Below are positions 44,945 to 53,763 of a stretch of 64,000 nt of DNA, piece by piece; positions within the stretch are counted from its first letter, which is position 1, and each line of letters begins with the position of its first letter. Source of the DNA: an uncultured Fidelibacterota bacterium (GTDB lineage Bacteria > Fidelibacterota > Marinisomatia > Marinisomatales > Marinisomataceae); contig CACOSI010000004.1 in NCBI GenBank assembly GCA_902629855.1, positions 1 to 64,000 on the forward strand. Reading direction: 5' to 3'. Position numbers and translations under genes: made by a program. The notes under the pieces were generated by a model. The model ran no database searches, was not told where the DNA came from, and saw only the letters and a list, made by a program, of their open reading frames with translations.

Positions 44945-45059
44945 ATATCATCAGGACGGGAGTAATCCCACCAACCGAGCTAAGGCCACGGTGGTTTGTC
45001 AAGTGACAGATGAGCAGCAAAGCTGAAACTATCTGAAGCCCTCTGATGAGGGCTTTTTT
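44945..45059 (+). ncRNA. Candidate structured RNA / 5' leader with attenuator-like end
   Basis: This ~115-nt non-coding stretch is more GC-rich than its surroundings and has several stems: GGGA[GTAA]TCCC (44958-44969, GNRA loop), CCACC/GGTGG (44968-44972 / 44990-44994), TGTC/GACA (44997-45000 / 45005-45008), CAGAT/ATCTG (45007-45011 / 45031-45035) enclosing CAGC-AAA-GCTG, and a terminator hairpin. CATCAG (44949-44954) is complementary to CTGATG (45043-45048) inside the terminator, which would give a competing antiterminator fold. I compared it by memory with common riboswitches, SRP, 6S, tmRNA and RNase P RNA without a match. Confidence 0.55.
45037..45059 (+). terminator. Intrinsic terminator between the structured RNA and the downstream gene
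   Basis: AGCCCTC (45037-45043) / GAGGGCT (45048-45054) with a TGAT loop, followed by T6. It stands 33 nt before ATG 45093, so expression of that gene would need readthrough or a new promoter. Confidence 0.88.
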
Positions 45060-45092
45060 ATTTCCGTTCTGATACCAACAAAAGGAGCAAGA

Positions 45093-45455
45093 ATGGATTT
45101 ATTTATAGAAAATTTAAACTTCAAGTATGGTCTCATGCTTTGGGAAGAAAGATTCAAAATAATAAAAGAGGTTGAAGATAAAGGTAGTGCAAAATTATTA
45201 GTTGATACTGGTTTTGGATGTGAATGTGGATCGCATGTGAAATTTCCTTATGAATTAATTTCAAGAAAAACATTAAAGAAAGAATATTGGACTATTCAAT
45301 TTATTTCTAGATATGAATCAGGGACTAAGGCAATATTTAGGATAACGGAAATTCGGACAATAGTGAAAGGACATAGAACTCCGGGACAAAAAAGATTTTT
45401 GGAATTAACGTTAAAAAAACCATTAAAAATTAAAAAAAAATCCAAAAAATCTTGA
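45093..45455 (+). CDS. 120-aa basic protein of unknown function
   Basis: An AAAGGAG Shine-Dalgarno (45080-45086) at good distance supports this start. The soluble, beta-rich protein has a Cys-x-Cys motif (GFGCECGSHVKFPYELISR) and a strongly basic C-terminus (ELTLKKPLKIKKKSKKS) typical of nucleic-acid binding. No family was recognised. It sits immediately behind an RNA element and terminator, a layout reminiscent of leader-controlled genes and of type III toxin-antitoxin loci. No RNA tandem repeats are seen, so that is only a suggestion. Confidence 0.6.
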   Translation: MDLFIENLNFKYGLMLWEERFKIIKEVEDKGSAKLLVDTGFGCECGSHVKFPYELISRKTLKKEYWTIQFISRYESGTKAIFRITEIRTIVKGHRTPGQKRFLELTLKKPLKIKKKSKKS

Positions 45456-45563
45456 TTTTAATTTTTAAAAATATTTATTTATAAGTGAGATATTTCTGAT
45501 TTTTATCATCAATTCTCCGCAAAACTTTAATCAAAAATTAAACAGGGAAAGGAACGCCTATAT

Positions 45564-45836
45564 ATGACGCTACACTTATTTAATCCAAATTCAAAAGAAT
45601 ACAAAAAAATAGAACAAATTTATCGTAACAATACTTGTATGATCTGTAATCTTCCAATGAAAATGCATAGTTTATACTTCTTTTCATTTGATAAAGAAAT
45701 AGCAAAAGATGGAGAAATGCATGAAACATACCATATCGGATGTAATCATTGTTTTTCATTATATGATTCAGATTTTGTTTTGGTTCAAATTGATATGAGA
45801 CATTTTATTGGATATACTATAAGAAATATTGCTTAA
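45564..45836 (+). CDS. 90-aa protein with two CxxC zinc-binding-like motifs
   Basis: AAAGGA (45548-45553) lies 10 nt before the ATG. The 90-aa product contains NNTCMICNLPMKMHSLYFF and HIGCNHCFSLYDSDF, a CxxC...CxxC arrangement that could form a small treble-clef or zinc-ribbon fold. No family was recognised. It is placed in the accessory region ahead of the methyltransferases. A 108-nt AT-rich gap without recognisable signals separates it from the preceding gene. Confidence 0.55.
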   Translation: MTLHLFNPNSKEYKKIEQIYRNNTCMICNLPMKMHSLYFFSFDKEIAKDGEMHETYHIGCNHCFSLYDSDFVLVQIDMRHFIGYTIRNIA

Positions 45837-45845
45837 TTTTTAAAT

Positions 45846-46031
45846 ATGGGATGCTTTAATACACTATTTTTATTATTACTTGGCGGAATATACTTATTTT
45901 GGCCTGAATTAATGCAAGTGGAAGGCTTTTGGTTTAGTTTTATAGCTATTTGGCTGTGTTTCTTTATTTCTTGGGCGCTGTTAGGAGATATAGCTGACGA
46001 AATAGCAGGAGTAAAGAAATATAAAGACTAG
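45846..46031 (+). CDS. 61-aa two-TM membrane protein
   Basis: ATG 45846 follows the previous gene by 9 nt. Two hydrophobic helices (CFNTLFLLLLGGIYLFWPEL and FWFSFIAIWLCFFISWALLG) are followed by a charged tail (DIADEIAGVKKYKD). No family was recognised. Confidence 0.5.
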   Translation: MGCFNTLFLLLLGGIYLFWPELMQVEGFWFSFIAIWLCFFISWALLGDIADEIAGVKKYKD

Positions 46032-46099
46032 TAATGAAGAATATAAAATTGAATTAAATTTTTGCATTTACTGAAAAATTATAACAAGTAAAAAAATTA

Positions 46100-46855
46100 A
46101 TGCTTAATAAAATATTAAATAAAGACTGTAGAAAATATCTTACTTTAATTGAAGATAAATTTGTTGATCTAATTGTAATAGATCCACCATATAATGAATT
46201 ACCTAAAGAATGGGATAATTACAAAGATTGGAAATTTCTTAAAGAGCAATTTAATAGAATACTTAAAGATGATGGCCAAATATATATTTTCGGAAAACAG
46301 CCTATGTTATCAGATTTATATTTTGACTTTAGAGATGCTTTTGATTTTAGATTTGAATTAATATGGAATAAAAATAAAGGATTTTGGTCTTCAAATTATA
46401 TGCCAATGAGATCACATGAACTAATATGGTGTTTCAAAAAAAAATCTACAAAAGTAAGTAAACTTCACTTTGATTTAGACAGTATAAAGACTCCAGGTAA
46501 GCCTTATGTAAGAAAGAACAAGGTTATTTCGACAGTTAGAAATAGCTGGAAAGCTAATCATACAATATATAAAGATGGAATGAGATTTCCTTTAAGTGTA
46601 ATAAACCATAGCTCAATATCAAGAAAAAATAAAGTTGAAGGAACTGAGCATCCCACACAAAAACCTTTAGAAATTCTAAAATGGATTATTAAAAGCTCAT
46701 CTAAAAAGAACGATATTATACTTGATTGTTTTATGGGTTCTGGTACAACTGCAGTTGCTTCTATTGAATTACAAAGAAAATTTTTAGGTTGCGAAATTGA
46801 TAAAAATTATCTCAAAATTGCTAATAATAGATTAAAAAAAATATATGAAAAATAA
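46100..46855 (+). CDS. Beta-class site-specific DNA methyltransferase (first of pair)
   Basis: This 251-aa protein has catalytic motif IV DPPY (residues 28-31) ahead of the SAM-binding motif DCFMGSGTT (209-217), the beta-class order shared by N6-adenine and N4-cytosine enzymes. HPTQKPLEILKWIIKSSS before the SAM motif and FLGCEIDKNYLKIANNRL after it are also typical. The small size and the DPPYNE sequence favour N6-adenine methylation; the recognition site is unknown. Its stop overlaps the second methyltransferase by 11 nt. It is probably part of a restriction-modification or anti-phage module. Confidence 0.88.
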   Translation: MLNKILNKDCRKYLTLIEDKFVDLIVIDPPYNELPKEWDNYKDWKFLKEQFNRILKDDGQIYIFGKQPMLSDLYFDFRDAFDFRFELIWNKNKGFWSSNYMPMRSHELIWCFKKKSTKVSKLHFDLDSIKTPGKPYVRKNKVISTVRNSWKANHTIYKDGMRFPLSVINHSSISRKNKVEGTEHPTQKPLEILKWIIKSSSKKNDIILDCFMGSGTTAVASIELQRKFLGCEIDKNYLKIANNRLKKIYEK

Positions 46856-47792
46856 TTTAAAAATTATTAATACTGACAGTAGATATCTTTCAAAAAAAAT
46901 TTCTAAAGAATGTGTCCATTTTATTGTTACAAGCCCTCCTTACTGGAATCTTAGGAATTATGGTTATGATGATCAAATTGGTTTTAAGCAAAACTATGAA
47001 GACTATTTAAAAGATATGAAAAAGGTTTTTAAGGAATGTTTTAAAGTTCTTAAATCAGGAAGGTTTATCGCAATTAACATAGGAACTGTTGTTTCAAATG
47101 ATGGTATGAAGTTTATTACAGGTGATTTTGTTAAAATTTGTGAAGATATTGGCTTTATTTTTAGAAAAGATATCATTTGGCATAAACCTAAAGGACAAAC
47201 AAAATGGCAAAGAGGTGCTACTCAATTTTCGCAAAATCCATACCCGCTAAAATACAACACAAATATAAACCATGAATTTATTTTAGTATTTCAAAAAGGT
47301 GATTCTTTAGATATAGATTTATCGAATGTGAAAAGATTTAATAAATTTTTTGTAAGAAAAAATGCCTACAGTGTTTGGGATATTCCTCCTGTGAATTCTC
47401 CAAAAAACGATGAAAAACACGTTGCACCTTTTCCTGAAGAAATCCCAAGAAGACTTATAACGCTTTTTTCTTTTGAAAATGAGATTGTTTTAGATCCATT
47501 TGCTGGCTGTGGTACAACAAACTCAGTGGCACTTGAATTGGGACGAAAAACTATTGCCGTGGAAATGTCAAAAGATTATTGTGATCTGATCAAAAAAAGA
47601 ACAAAAAATGTTACACTAGATAAATCCTTGATGGAAATCTATGATGAAAGCGAAGATTACAAAGAAATGCTGGCTAAAGAAAATATGGATAACCTTTTTA
47701 ATAGTTATATTAAAGCTAAAAAGAAATATGAAAAAATTTTAGGAGATAAAGAGAAAGCTAAATATAAAAATATGGAGCTTTTCGACGACTAA
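46845..47792 (+). CDS. Beta-class site-specific DNA methyltransferase (second of pair)
   Basis: This 315-aa protein has TSPPYW (catalytic SPPYW at residues 30-34) followed far downstream by DPFAGCGTT (217-225), VPFPEEIPRRLI-like HVAPFPEEIPRRLITLF and KTIAVEMSKDYCDLIKKR. SPPYW suggests N4-cytosine, though some N6-adenine enzymes share it. The C-terminal ~60 residues form a charged helix. It overlaps the first methyltransferase and shares its last base with the ATG of the 767-aa gene, so the three are translationally coupled. Two different methyltransferases could modify the two strands of an asymmetric site. Confidence 0.9.
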   Translation: MKNNLKIINTDSRYLSKKISKECVHFIVTSPPYWNLRNYGYDDQIGFKQNYEDYLKDMKKVFKECFKVLKSGRFIAINIGTVVSNDGMKFITGDFVKICEDIGFIFRKDIIWHKPKGQTKWQRGATQFSQNPYPLKYNTNINHEFILVFQKGDSLDIDLSNVKRFNKFFVRKNAYSVWDIPPVNSPKNDEKHVAPFPEEIPRRLITLFSFENEIVLDPFAGCGTTNSVALELGRKTIAVEMSKDYCDLIKKRTKNVTLDKSLMEIYDESEDYKEMLAKENMDNLFNSYIKAKKKYEKILGDKEKAKYKNMELFDD

Positions 47793-50095
47793 TGTTAATT
47801 AAAAGATACAATTTCCCATATATTTTTGGTGTAGAAGGACAAGGAAATCATAAAATGAGTAGAGTTTATATGTCAGATTATAAAACGAATTATAAGCTGT
47901 TAAATGGTTTAAAAAAACATAATGCTCTTACAACTACTGATTATCCATTAATTTTTGGAAGTTCTAGAGCTGAAAAAAATAGAGAACAATTGATTGAACT
48001 TTGGAGGTCTGGTTTTAAAATTGGAATTTTAAGAAACGGGGCAACATCATATAAAGTTGCTAATCTATCTGAAACAGAAATTGAAGAAGATGATATTAAA
48101 ATTAATACCGTTTTAAAAAGAAAAACCCACCCATATACTTTATTTTTCTTAGATATTCTAAAAAAATATAAAAATTTATCAGAAAAAGAATTTGCAGAGA
48201 AAGTATTTGCGAAAGGGGAAAGTGGAAAAATTATTAAAAGTGCAATAGATCAAGTTCATCCAACACTTAGGGATTTATCAGTTTGGAATTATACTCAAAA
48301 TAACGACGGAAGTGAACTAACTGAACTTGGAAGAGAGATACTTAAAGAAAATAATGAAAAAATAACCTTCATTTGCTATAGAAAAGATCTTAATCAAGAT
48401 TCAGTTAAAATGAGATTACTTTGGTGCATTTTAAGAGAAATAGAATCTGACAAAAAAATTCCTACATATCCTGATCTAAATGGACATAGTGCGCCTTTTA
48501 AAATCAATTTAGAACACTTAAAGAAAAGATATCATGGCAGAGGATTAGGAAAAATTCCAAAAGTCAATAATGGTAAAATAGAGCAATTTTTAAAAGAAAT
48601 TGGTATTAGTCATAAATTATCTAATGATGATTTAATTATTTTTGAAAAGATTTTCTTTAGTATTGTTCCTGCTCAATATGTTAAGTGCGGTTTAAGCGAA
48701 TTAGATAATATTGATAGTCATTTTAATAAAATAGATTCAAACAAAACAAAATTAAATGAAAAAAAGAATTTTGATATTGAAAGTAACTATATTGTTATTT
48801 CAAATGAACTAAAAGATATCGATGGAGTTAAAATTATAACAGAAGAGGATTGGTTAAATAATTATAAAGTTTTATTTAACAGCAAAAGCCCAAAAGCAAT
48901 TTTTATTGGAAAAAACTGGAATCAATCAATATTGGAAGCCACTTCAGGGTACTTGCAATCATATGTTAAAAGTGGAGGATTTTTAATTATAAACGGCCAT
49001 CAATCTGGCCGCGTTGGTACAAATAAGCAATTTTTTAACTGGCTACCGCAAGATTTTGAAGCTTTAAACTATATTTCTTCAAGTGGGAAATGGTCATTTG
49101 ACAAAGAAAGAGTAGAGAAATTACCAATTTATTGCGATGAATTTATGCCTAGTAAGCCTTACAAAGAATCTATTGAACATTTTTCAGCTTCATATGGTGA
49201 AGGATGTTTTATTTTTGAAGGAAATGATTTTAACGAAAAAATAATCTTAAAGGTTATAAAGGATTATAAAATAGATAAAAAAATAAATATAGTGATTACT
49301 GAAGCAACAAAAAAATACTTCAGAATAGCACAATTACATAGAGATGAAAAAATACTAAAAGAGGAGAATACATATCCAATTATTGGAAAAAAAATTTTAA
49401 TGGAAAATCTAGGTTTTATTTTAAGTAAAACATTTTCTTATTGTTGGGAAGGCGACGGAACTATAAGAAATTATGTAGATTTATTTACTATTTATCCCAG
49501 AATAACGCTTTGGGAAGTAGATTCACTAAAAGGTAAAACCAAAAGTAGTTTTGGTGGTATTGCTGGTGAATCTGTTGCAATAGATCAAAACCATGCAAAC
49601 AAAACTCCCCAATACAGAAATCAAGCAGAAAAAAATTTGAAAAACTTATGTAAAATTCTAGACATTGTTCGTGAAAAAATGGGTAATGAGTTTAATTTAG
49701 ATGATAAAAATCATAAAATTTTACTTAAAATTGTTGATTCTGAAATACAAAATATTAAAAAAAAGACTGATAAATTTCAAATTTATGAAATTTTTAAAGT
49801 TTACTTAGATAAGTATCTTATATCTGAAAAAGTTTTTAATATTGATAAATTTTTAAATCAATTAGATGATCCGCTAACATCTCTAATTGGAGTTAGTTAT
49901 GGTTTTTATGAAGGTATTAAAGAATCTGCTAGAGAAATTTCAAAAGATAATAATTATTCTTTATGGACATACAGAGATCTTTATGAGTTTATGGTAAGAA
50001 CAGATAATTTTGACTTAAATAAAAAGAAAAAAAAATTAATCAGCATTCTAGAAAAAAAAGATGGACCAGTTTGTTATCATATTGGAGAAATATAG
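47792..50095 (+). CDS. Putative restriction/effector protein with GATase-like and nuclease-like regions
   Basis: This 767-aa protein has no family that I can name. Residues about 1-320 look mostly helical, with LTELGREIL and winged-helix-like segments. Residues about 335-530 have a Rossmann/flavodoxin-like pattern with YLQSYVKSGGFLIINGHQSG (SGG at 394-396), resembling glutamine-amidotransferase-like domains. Residues 560-585 (NYVDLFTIYPRITLWEVDSL) give Asp563, Glu575, Asp577 and Lys580, a possible PD-(D/E)xK variant. Its coupling to two methyltransferases makes a restriction nuclease the natural guess, but this is inference. Confidence 0.6.
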   Translation: MLIKRYNFPYIFGVEGQGNHKMSRVYMSDYKTNYKLLNGLKKHNALTTTDYPLIFGSSRAEKNREQLIELWRSGFKIGILRNGATSYKVANLSETEIEEDDIKINTVLKRKTHPYTLFFLDILKKYKNLSEKEFAEKVFAKGESGKIIKSAIDQVHPTLRDLSVWNYTQNNDGSELTELGREILKENNEKITFICYRKDLNQDSVKMRLLWCILREIESDKKIPTYPDLNGHSAPFKINLEHLKKRYHGRGLGKIPKVNNGKIEQFLKEIGISHKLSNDDLIIFEKIFFSIVPAQYVKCGLSELDNIDSHFNKIDSNKTKLNEKKNFDIESNYIVISNELKDIDGVKIITEEDWLNNYKVLFNSKSPKAIFIGKNWNQSILEATSGYLQSYVKSGGFLIINGHQSGRVGTNKQFFNWLPQDFEALNYISSSGKWSFDKERVEKLPIYCDEFMPSKPYKESIEHFSASYGEGCFIFEGNDFNEKIILKVIKDYKIDKKINIVITEATKKYFRIAQLHRDEKILKEENTYPIIGKKILMENLGFILSKTFSYCWEGDGTIRNYVDLFTIYPRITLWEVDSLKGKTKSSFGGIAGESVAIDQNHANKTPQYRNQAEKNLKNLCKILDIVREKMGNEFNLDDKNHKILLKIVDSEIQNIKKKTDKFQIYEIFKVYLDKYLISEKVFNIDKFLNQLDDPLTSLIGVSYGFYEGIKESAREISKDNNYSLWTYRDLYEFMVRTDNFDLNKKKKKLISILEKKDGPVCYHIGEI

Positions 50096-50097
50096 AA

Positions 50098-50125
50098 TTT
50101 ACGCATAATATATATTATGTATAAT
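50098..50125 (+). promoter_or_regulatory. Predicted promoter of the DUF998 gene
   Basis: TTTACG (50098-50103) and a perfect TATAAT (50120-50125) are spaced by 16 nt. The -10 ends 9 nt before ATG 50135 and no Shine-Dalgarno is seen, consistent with a leaderless transcript that separates this gene from the accessory operon. Confidence 0.5.
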
Positions 50126-50134
50126 TAGATAGAT

Positions 50135-50803
50135 ATGAAATATACATTAGGAAAAACAACTAGATTACTGCTACTATCCTACCTTGCCTTTTTAAGTCTT
50201 GCTGCAATTTTCTATGGTGGCGGTAATTACGTCGAGAAACAAACACCCTATTATAATTTTTTTACTAATTTTATTAGTGATTTAGGCCGTACTACAAGCC
50301 ATTCTGGTGATGATAATACTGTATCAATTATTCTTTTTTCAATTGGAATGTTAATTCAAATTGTAGCTGCTTTTATATATTTATTTAATGCTGCTAGCTT
50401 TTTTTCAAATGAAAAGCCTATAACTAGTATCATAGCTAAAGTTTCTGCTTTATTAGGATCAATTAGCTTACTTGGAGTCGTTTTTACTCCTGCGGACGTA
50501 CCTTCTTTGTATGGTTTACATATTTTCTTTGCAAATTCAGTGTTTAACTGTGCTTTAGTAACACTAGGCATATATTCATATCTATTTTATTCAAAAGGTC
50601 TTAAAAGTGTTACTTATACCCTTTTTTTGTGTTCAGCTATTGTTTTAGGTTATATAGTCTTTCTTGAAATTGGTCCTGCTCCTTGGGAGTCTATTGATAC
50701 TTTGACTATGCATGCAACATTTCAAAAAGTTACTGTGCTAAGTCTCGTGGGAACTTTATGGGTGATGTCTCTTGGAACAGATCTACTTGACAACAAAATT
50801 TAA
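50135..50803 (+). CDS. DUF998-type integral membrane protein
   Basis: This 222-aa protein has six hydrophobic helices. The loop after helix 1 carries [15 protein letters not shown], the S-x-LG region characteristic of DUF998, and [18 protein letters not shown] follows a later helix. The family function is unknown. Its 3' end overlaps the convergent leuS gene by 21 nt. Confidence 0.78.
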   Translation: MKYTLGKTTRLLLLSYLAFLSLAAIFYGGGNYVEKQTPYYNFFTNFISDLGRTTSHSGDDNTVSIILFSIGMLIQIVAAFIYLFNAASFFSNEKPITSIIAKVSALLGSISLLGVVFTPADVPSLYGLHIFFANSVFNCALVTLGIYSYLFYSKGLKSVTYTLFLCSAIVLGYIVFLEIGPAPWESIDTLTMHATFQKVTVLSLVGTLWVMSLGTDLLDNKI

Positions 50804-53224
50804 GAGTCTATTTGGTACATGAATAGTCTTAACAATTGAACCTAAACTAGTAAATTTTTTAACGTTTTTAAGAGATAGTGCTTCTGAAACAACAAAATCC
50901 TCTGCTGAATCCTTAGGAACTTCAATATTTGCTCTAAGCTTACCATTTACTTGAACTGCAATAGTAACATTATCTAATTGAATTAAACTTTCATCATAAG
51001 AAGGCCATTCCTGATATGAAATAGAATCTTTATTGCCTAAAATTGACCATAACTCCTCTGCTAAATGTGGAACAAATGGCGCAATAATTATCACTAATTC
51101 TTTAATAAGATTTTTTGATAATGAATCACATTTTTGCATATGATTACTATATATCATTAGCTGTGATACGGCTGTATTAAAATGAAGATTCTCAATATCA
51201 TCACCTAATTTTTTAATTGTCTGATGATGAATAAAAAGTGTTTCGTTGTCAGGATTTATATTATCCTTAATCTTAGAGGACAAATTACCTTCTTCATTAA
51301 TAATTACTGACCATAATTTATTGATAAATCTGTAGCAACCTTGTAGACCTTTTGTACTCCAAGGCTTTGACTTGTTTAGTGGGCCCATAAACATTTCATA
51401 TAACCTCATTGAATCTGCACCATATTCATCTATTATTTCCTCAGGATTAATTACATTTCCTCTAGACTTGCTCATTTTAGTACCATCATCTCCAAGAATC
51501 ATACCTTGATTATATAGTTTTTTAAATGGTTCTTTAGTTGATACTAACCCTAAATCAAATAAAACATGATGCCAAAACCTTGAATATAATAAATGAAGGA
51601 CAGCATGTTCTTGACCACCTATATACAAATCTACTGGCATCCAATAATTTTCTTTCTCTTTTGACCATGCGTTGGATGTGTTTTTCGGATCGGTAAATCG
51701 AAGAAAATACCAACAGGATCCAGCCCATTGAGGCATAGTGTTTGTCTCTCTAAGACCAACAATATTACCTTTTGCATCTTTTACTTCAACCCAACTATTA
51801 ATATTAGATAGTGGAGACTTTCCATCATCTGAGGGTTTATAATTATCGACTTCTGGTAGCAAAACTGGCAATTCATTTTCATTTACTGTTTCAATATTTT
51901 CTTTTGTATGAATTATAGGAAATGGCTCCCCCCAGTATCTTTGCCTTGAAAATAACCAATCTCTAAGCTTATAATTTATGGTTGACTTACCAAATCCAGA
52001 TTTTTCTATAAAGTTGATAGCTTTGATAATACCCTCTTCAACTGAGAGACCATCAAGAGATAAAGTATTATCATTTTTCGAGTTAATAATTTTAGCATTT
52101 CCTTTTGCTGTATAAGCAGCTTTTTTAATATTCCCTCCTTCAATAACTTCTTGAATTGGAAGATCATATTTATTAGCAAATTCCCAATCTCTTTCATCAT
52201 GTCCAGGAACTGCCATAATTGCTCCAGTTCCATAGCTAATAAGTACATAATCAGCTATCCAAACTTCAATTTTTTCTTTACTAAAAGGATTTATTGCATA
52301 AGATCCGGTGAAAACACCAGTCTTATCCTTATTTACTTCAGTTCTATCAAAATCTGATTTCTTTTGAGTTTCGATAATATATTCATTTACCTCTTTCCTG
52401 CTCGATTCCGTGACAATTTTATCTACAAGAGGATGTTCTGGAGCTAGAACCATATATGTGGCACCAAATAAGGTGTCAGGCCTTGTTGTATAAACATCAA
52501 TTTTTTCTTTAAAACCATCAATTTCAAAAGAAAGTTCTACTCCTTCAGATTTGCCAATCCAATTTTTTTGTAATTCTTTAATATTTTCAGGCCAATCTAA
52601 ATCATCAAGACCTTCTAGAAGAGACTCTGCGTAATCAGTAATTTTTAATATCCATTGCTTCATTGGTAGACGAATTACAGGATGTCCTCCAATATCAGAT
52701 TTTCCATTCACTACTTCTTCGTTTGCTAAGACTGCTTTTAATTCTGGACACCAATTAACATTCACTTCTTCCTCGTAGGCTAAGCCTTTATTGTATAATT
52801 GAAGAAAAATCCATTGTGTCCATCGATAATATTCTGGATCAGTTGTGTTTATTTCTTTTGACCAGTCGTATGAAAAACCAAGCTTATTTATCTGATTTTT
52901 AAAATTTTTGACATTTTCTTGCGTTGTTATCTTAGGGTGAGTACCCGTTTTAATTGCATACTGCTCTGCTGGCAAGCCAAACGCATCCCAACCCATAGGA
53001 TGAAGCACATTAAACCCTTTCATACGCTTGTATCGTGCTACAATATCAGTTGCAACATATCCTAAAGCGTGACCAACATGCAGTCCTGCACCAGATGGAT
53101 AAGGAAACATATCAAGTACGTAATACTTTGGTTTAATACTTGATTCTTCTTCTGACTTGAAAGTTGAATTTTCAGACCAATATTTTTGCCACTTGGCTTC
53201 TATTGTTTTGTGACTATATCCCAA
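50783..53224 (-). CDS. leuS: Leucyl-tRNA synthetase
   Basis: This 813-aa protein has the class I signatures HVGH (residues 49-52) and KMSKSRGN, the CP1 editing domain ([40 protein letters not shown]), the [11 protein letters not shown] and [16 protein letters not shown] segments and the C-terminal anticodon/LeuS-specific region ([14 protein letters not shown]). It charges tRNA-Leu. The apparent start is TTG, 2 nt after the stop of the upstream gene; no better ATG exists before the conserved [14 protein letters not shown]. Confidence 0.97.
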   Translation of the reverse strand: MGYSHKTIEAKWQKYWSENSTFKSEEESSIKPKYYVLDMFPYPSGAGLHVGHALGYVATDIVARYKRMKGFNVLHPMGWDAFGLPAEQYAIKTGTHPKITTQENVKNFKNQINKLGFSYDWSKEINTTDPEYYRWTQWIFLQLYNKGLAYEEEVNVNWCPELKAVLANEEVVNGKSDIGGHPVIRLPMKQWILKITDYAESLLEGLDDLDWPENIKELQKNWIGKSEGVELSFEIDGFKEKIDVYTTRPDTLFGATYMVLAPEHPLVDKIVTESSRKEVNEYIIETQKKSDFDRTEVNKDKTGVFTGSYAINPFSKEKIEVWIADYVLISYGTGAIMAVPGHDERDWEFANKYDLPIQEVIEGGNIKKAAYTAKGNAKIINSKNDNTLSLDGLSVEEGIIKAINFIEKSGFGKSTINYKLRDWLFSRQRYWGEPFPIIHTKENIETVNENELPVLLPEVDNYKPSDDGKSPLSNINSWVEVKDAKGNIVGLRETNTMPQWAGSCWYFLRFTDPKNTSNAWSKEKENYWMPVDLYIGGQEHAVLHLLYSRFWHHVLFDLGLVSTKEPFKKLYNQGMILGDDGTKMSKSRGNVINPEEIIDEYGADSMRLYEMFMGPLNKSKPWSTKGLQGCYRFINKLWSVIINEEGNLSSKIKDNINPDNETLFIHHQTIKKLGDDIENLHFNTAVSQLMIYSNHMQKCDSLSKNLIKELVIIIAPFVPHLAEELWSILGNKDSISYQEWPSYDESLIQLDNVTIAVQVNGKLRANIEVPKDSAEDFVVSEALSLKNVKKFTSLGSIVKTIHVPNRLLNFVVK

Positions 53225-53226
53225 GA

Positions 53227-53751
53227 CTAATAAAAGTTCTTTATCTGTTCAATCCAATCAATAATTATAGCATTTACATCAATTGGCCTGTCGTCAACAC
53301 TTCCATAACCACTACTTCGTGACATAGAACTGTTACCAAAAGCATTAGTAGTTGGACCGCCGTATTCGTCATCTGCTAGAACTTGGTTTGCTTGAAATTT
53401 AGCAATAACGCGCTTGGTTTTAGGATCTAGAAATTTTATAAAAGAAGACTTTGGATCAGCTGTGGAACCATAATAAGGATCGAAATTAAAATCTTCAAAG
53501 TTTATCTCAACTTCTAGATTTCCAACTTGATCTGGAGGAGTAATTTCAAAACCTAATTTTACTAACTCTGATTGAAGAGTTTGGATGTGTTCAACCATAA
53601 ACGGGTCTTGTATATAATCGTTAATAAATTCTTCAATTTTATTAGTTTCACTAAGTTTGACCTTTTTTCTTCTAAACTGACCATTTAAGTCAGCGGTAAA
53701 AATAATCAGTAATAAAGCACTAAATATGTAAACATTATTTGATAGTTTCAT
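53227..53751 (-). CDS. Exported protein of unknown function
   Basis: The start is set at the second Met (53751), since GGGAGA directly upstream is a suitable Shine-Dalgarno; the first Met is at 53763. The 174-aa product has a signal peptide ([22 protein letters not shown]) and a mixed alpha/beta body with [20 protein letters not shown] and [19 protein letters not shown], which resembles small envelope proteins of the DUF4136 type only loosely. It lies 2 nt before leuS and directly after msrA. Confidence 0.58.
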   Translation of the reverse strand: MKLSNNVYIFSALLLIIFTADLNGQFRRKKVKLSETNKIEEFINDYIQDPFMVEHIQTLQSELVKLGFEITPPDQVGNLEVEINFEDFNFDPYYGSTADPKSSFIKFLDPKTKRVIAKFQANQVLADDEYGGPTTNAFGNSSMSRSSGYGSVDDRPIDVNAIIIDWIEQIKNFY

Positions 53752-53763
53752 TTTTTCTCCCAT

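Noticed and set aside
45043..45050. CTGATGAG, the hammerhead ribozyme core motif
   Set aside because: No GAAA with flanking stems II and III in any permutation; the nearest GAAAC (45025-45029) leaves only 13 nt, too few for two stems. The motif is explained by the terminator loop.
45551..45558. GGAACGCC resembling the 3' end of the glnA glutamine riboswitch
   Set aside because: No matching CGTTC 5' partner or GAAGTAGG-like core upstream; it is better read as part of the Shine-Dalgarno region of the 90-aa gene.
44912..50095. Accessory region as an integrated mobile element
   Set aside because: No integrase, transposase, tRNA attachment site or terminal repeats could be found, so mobility is not claimed.
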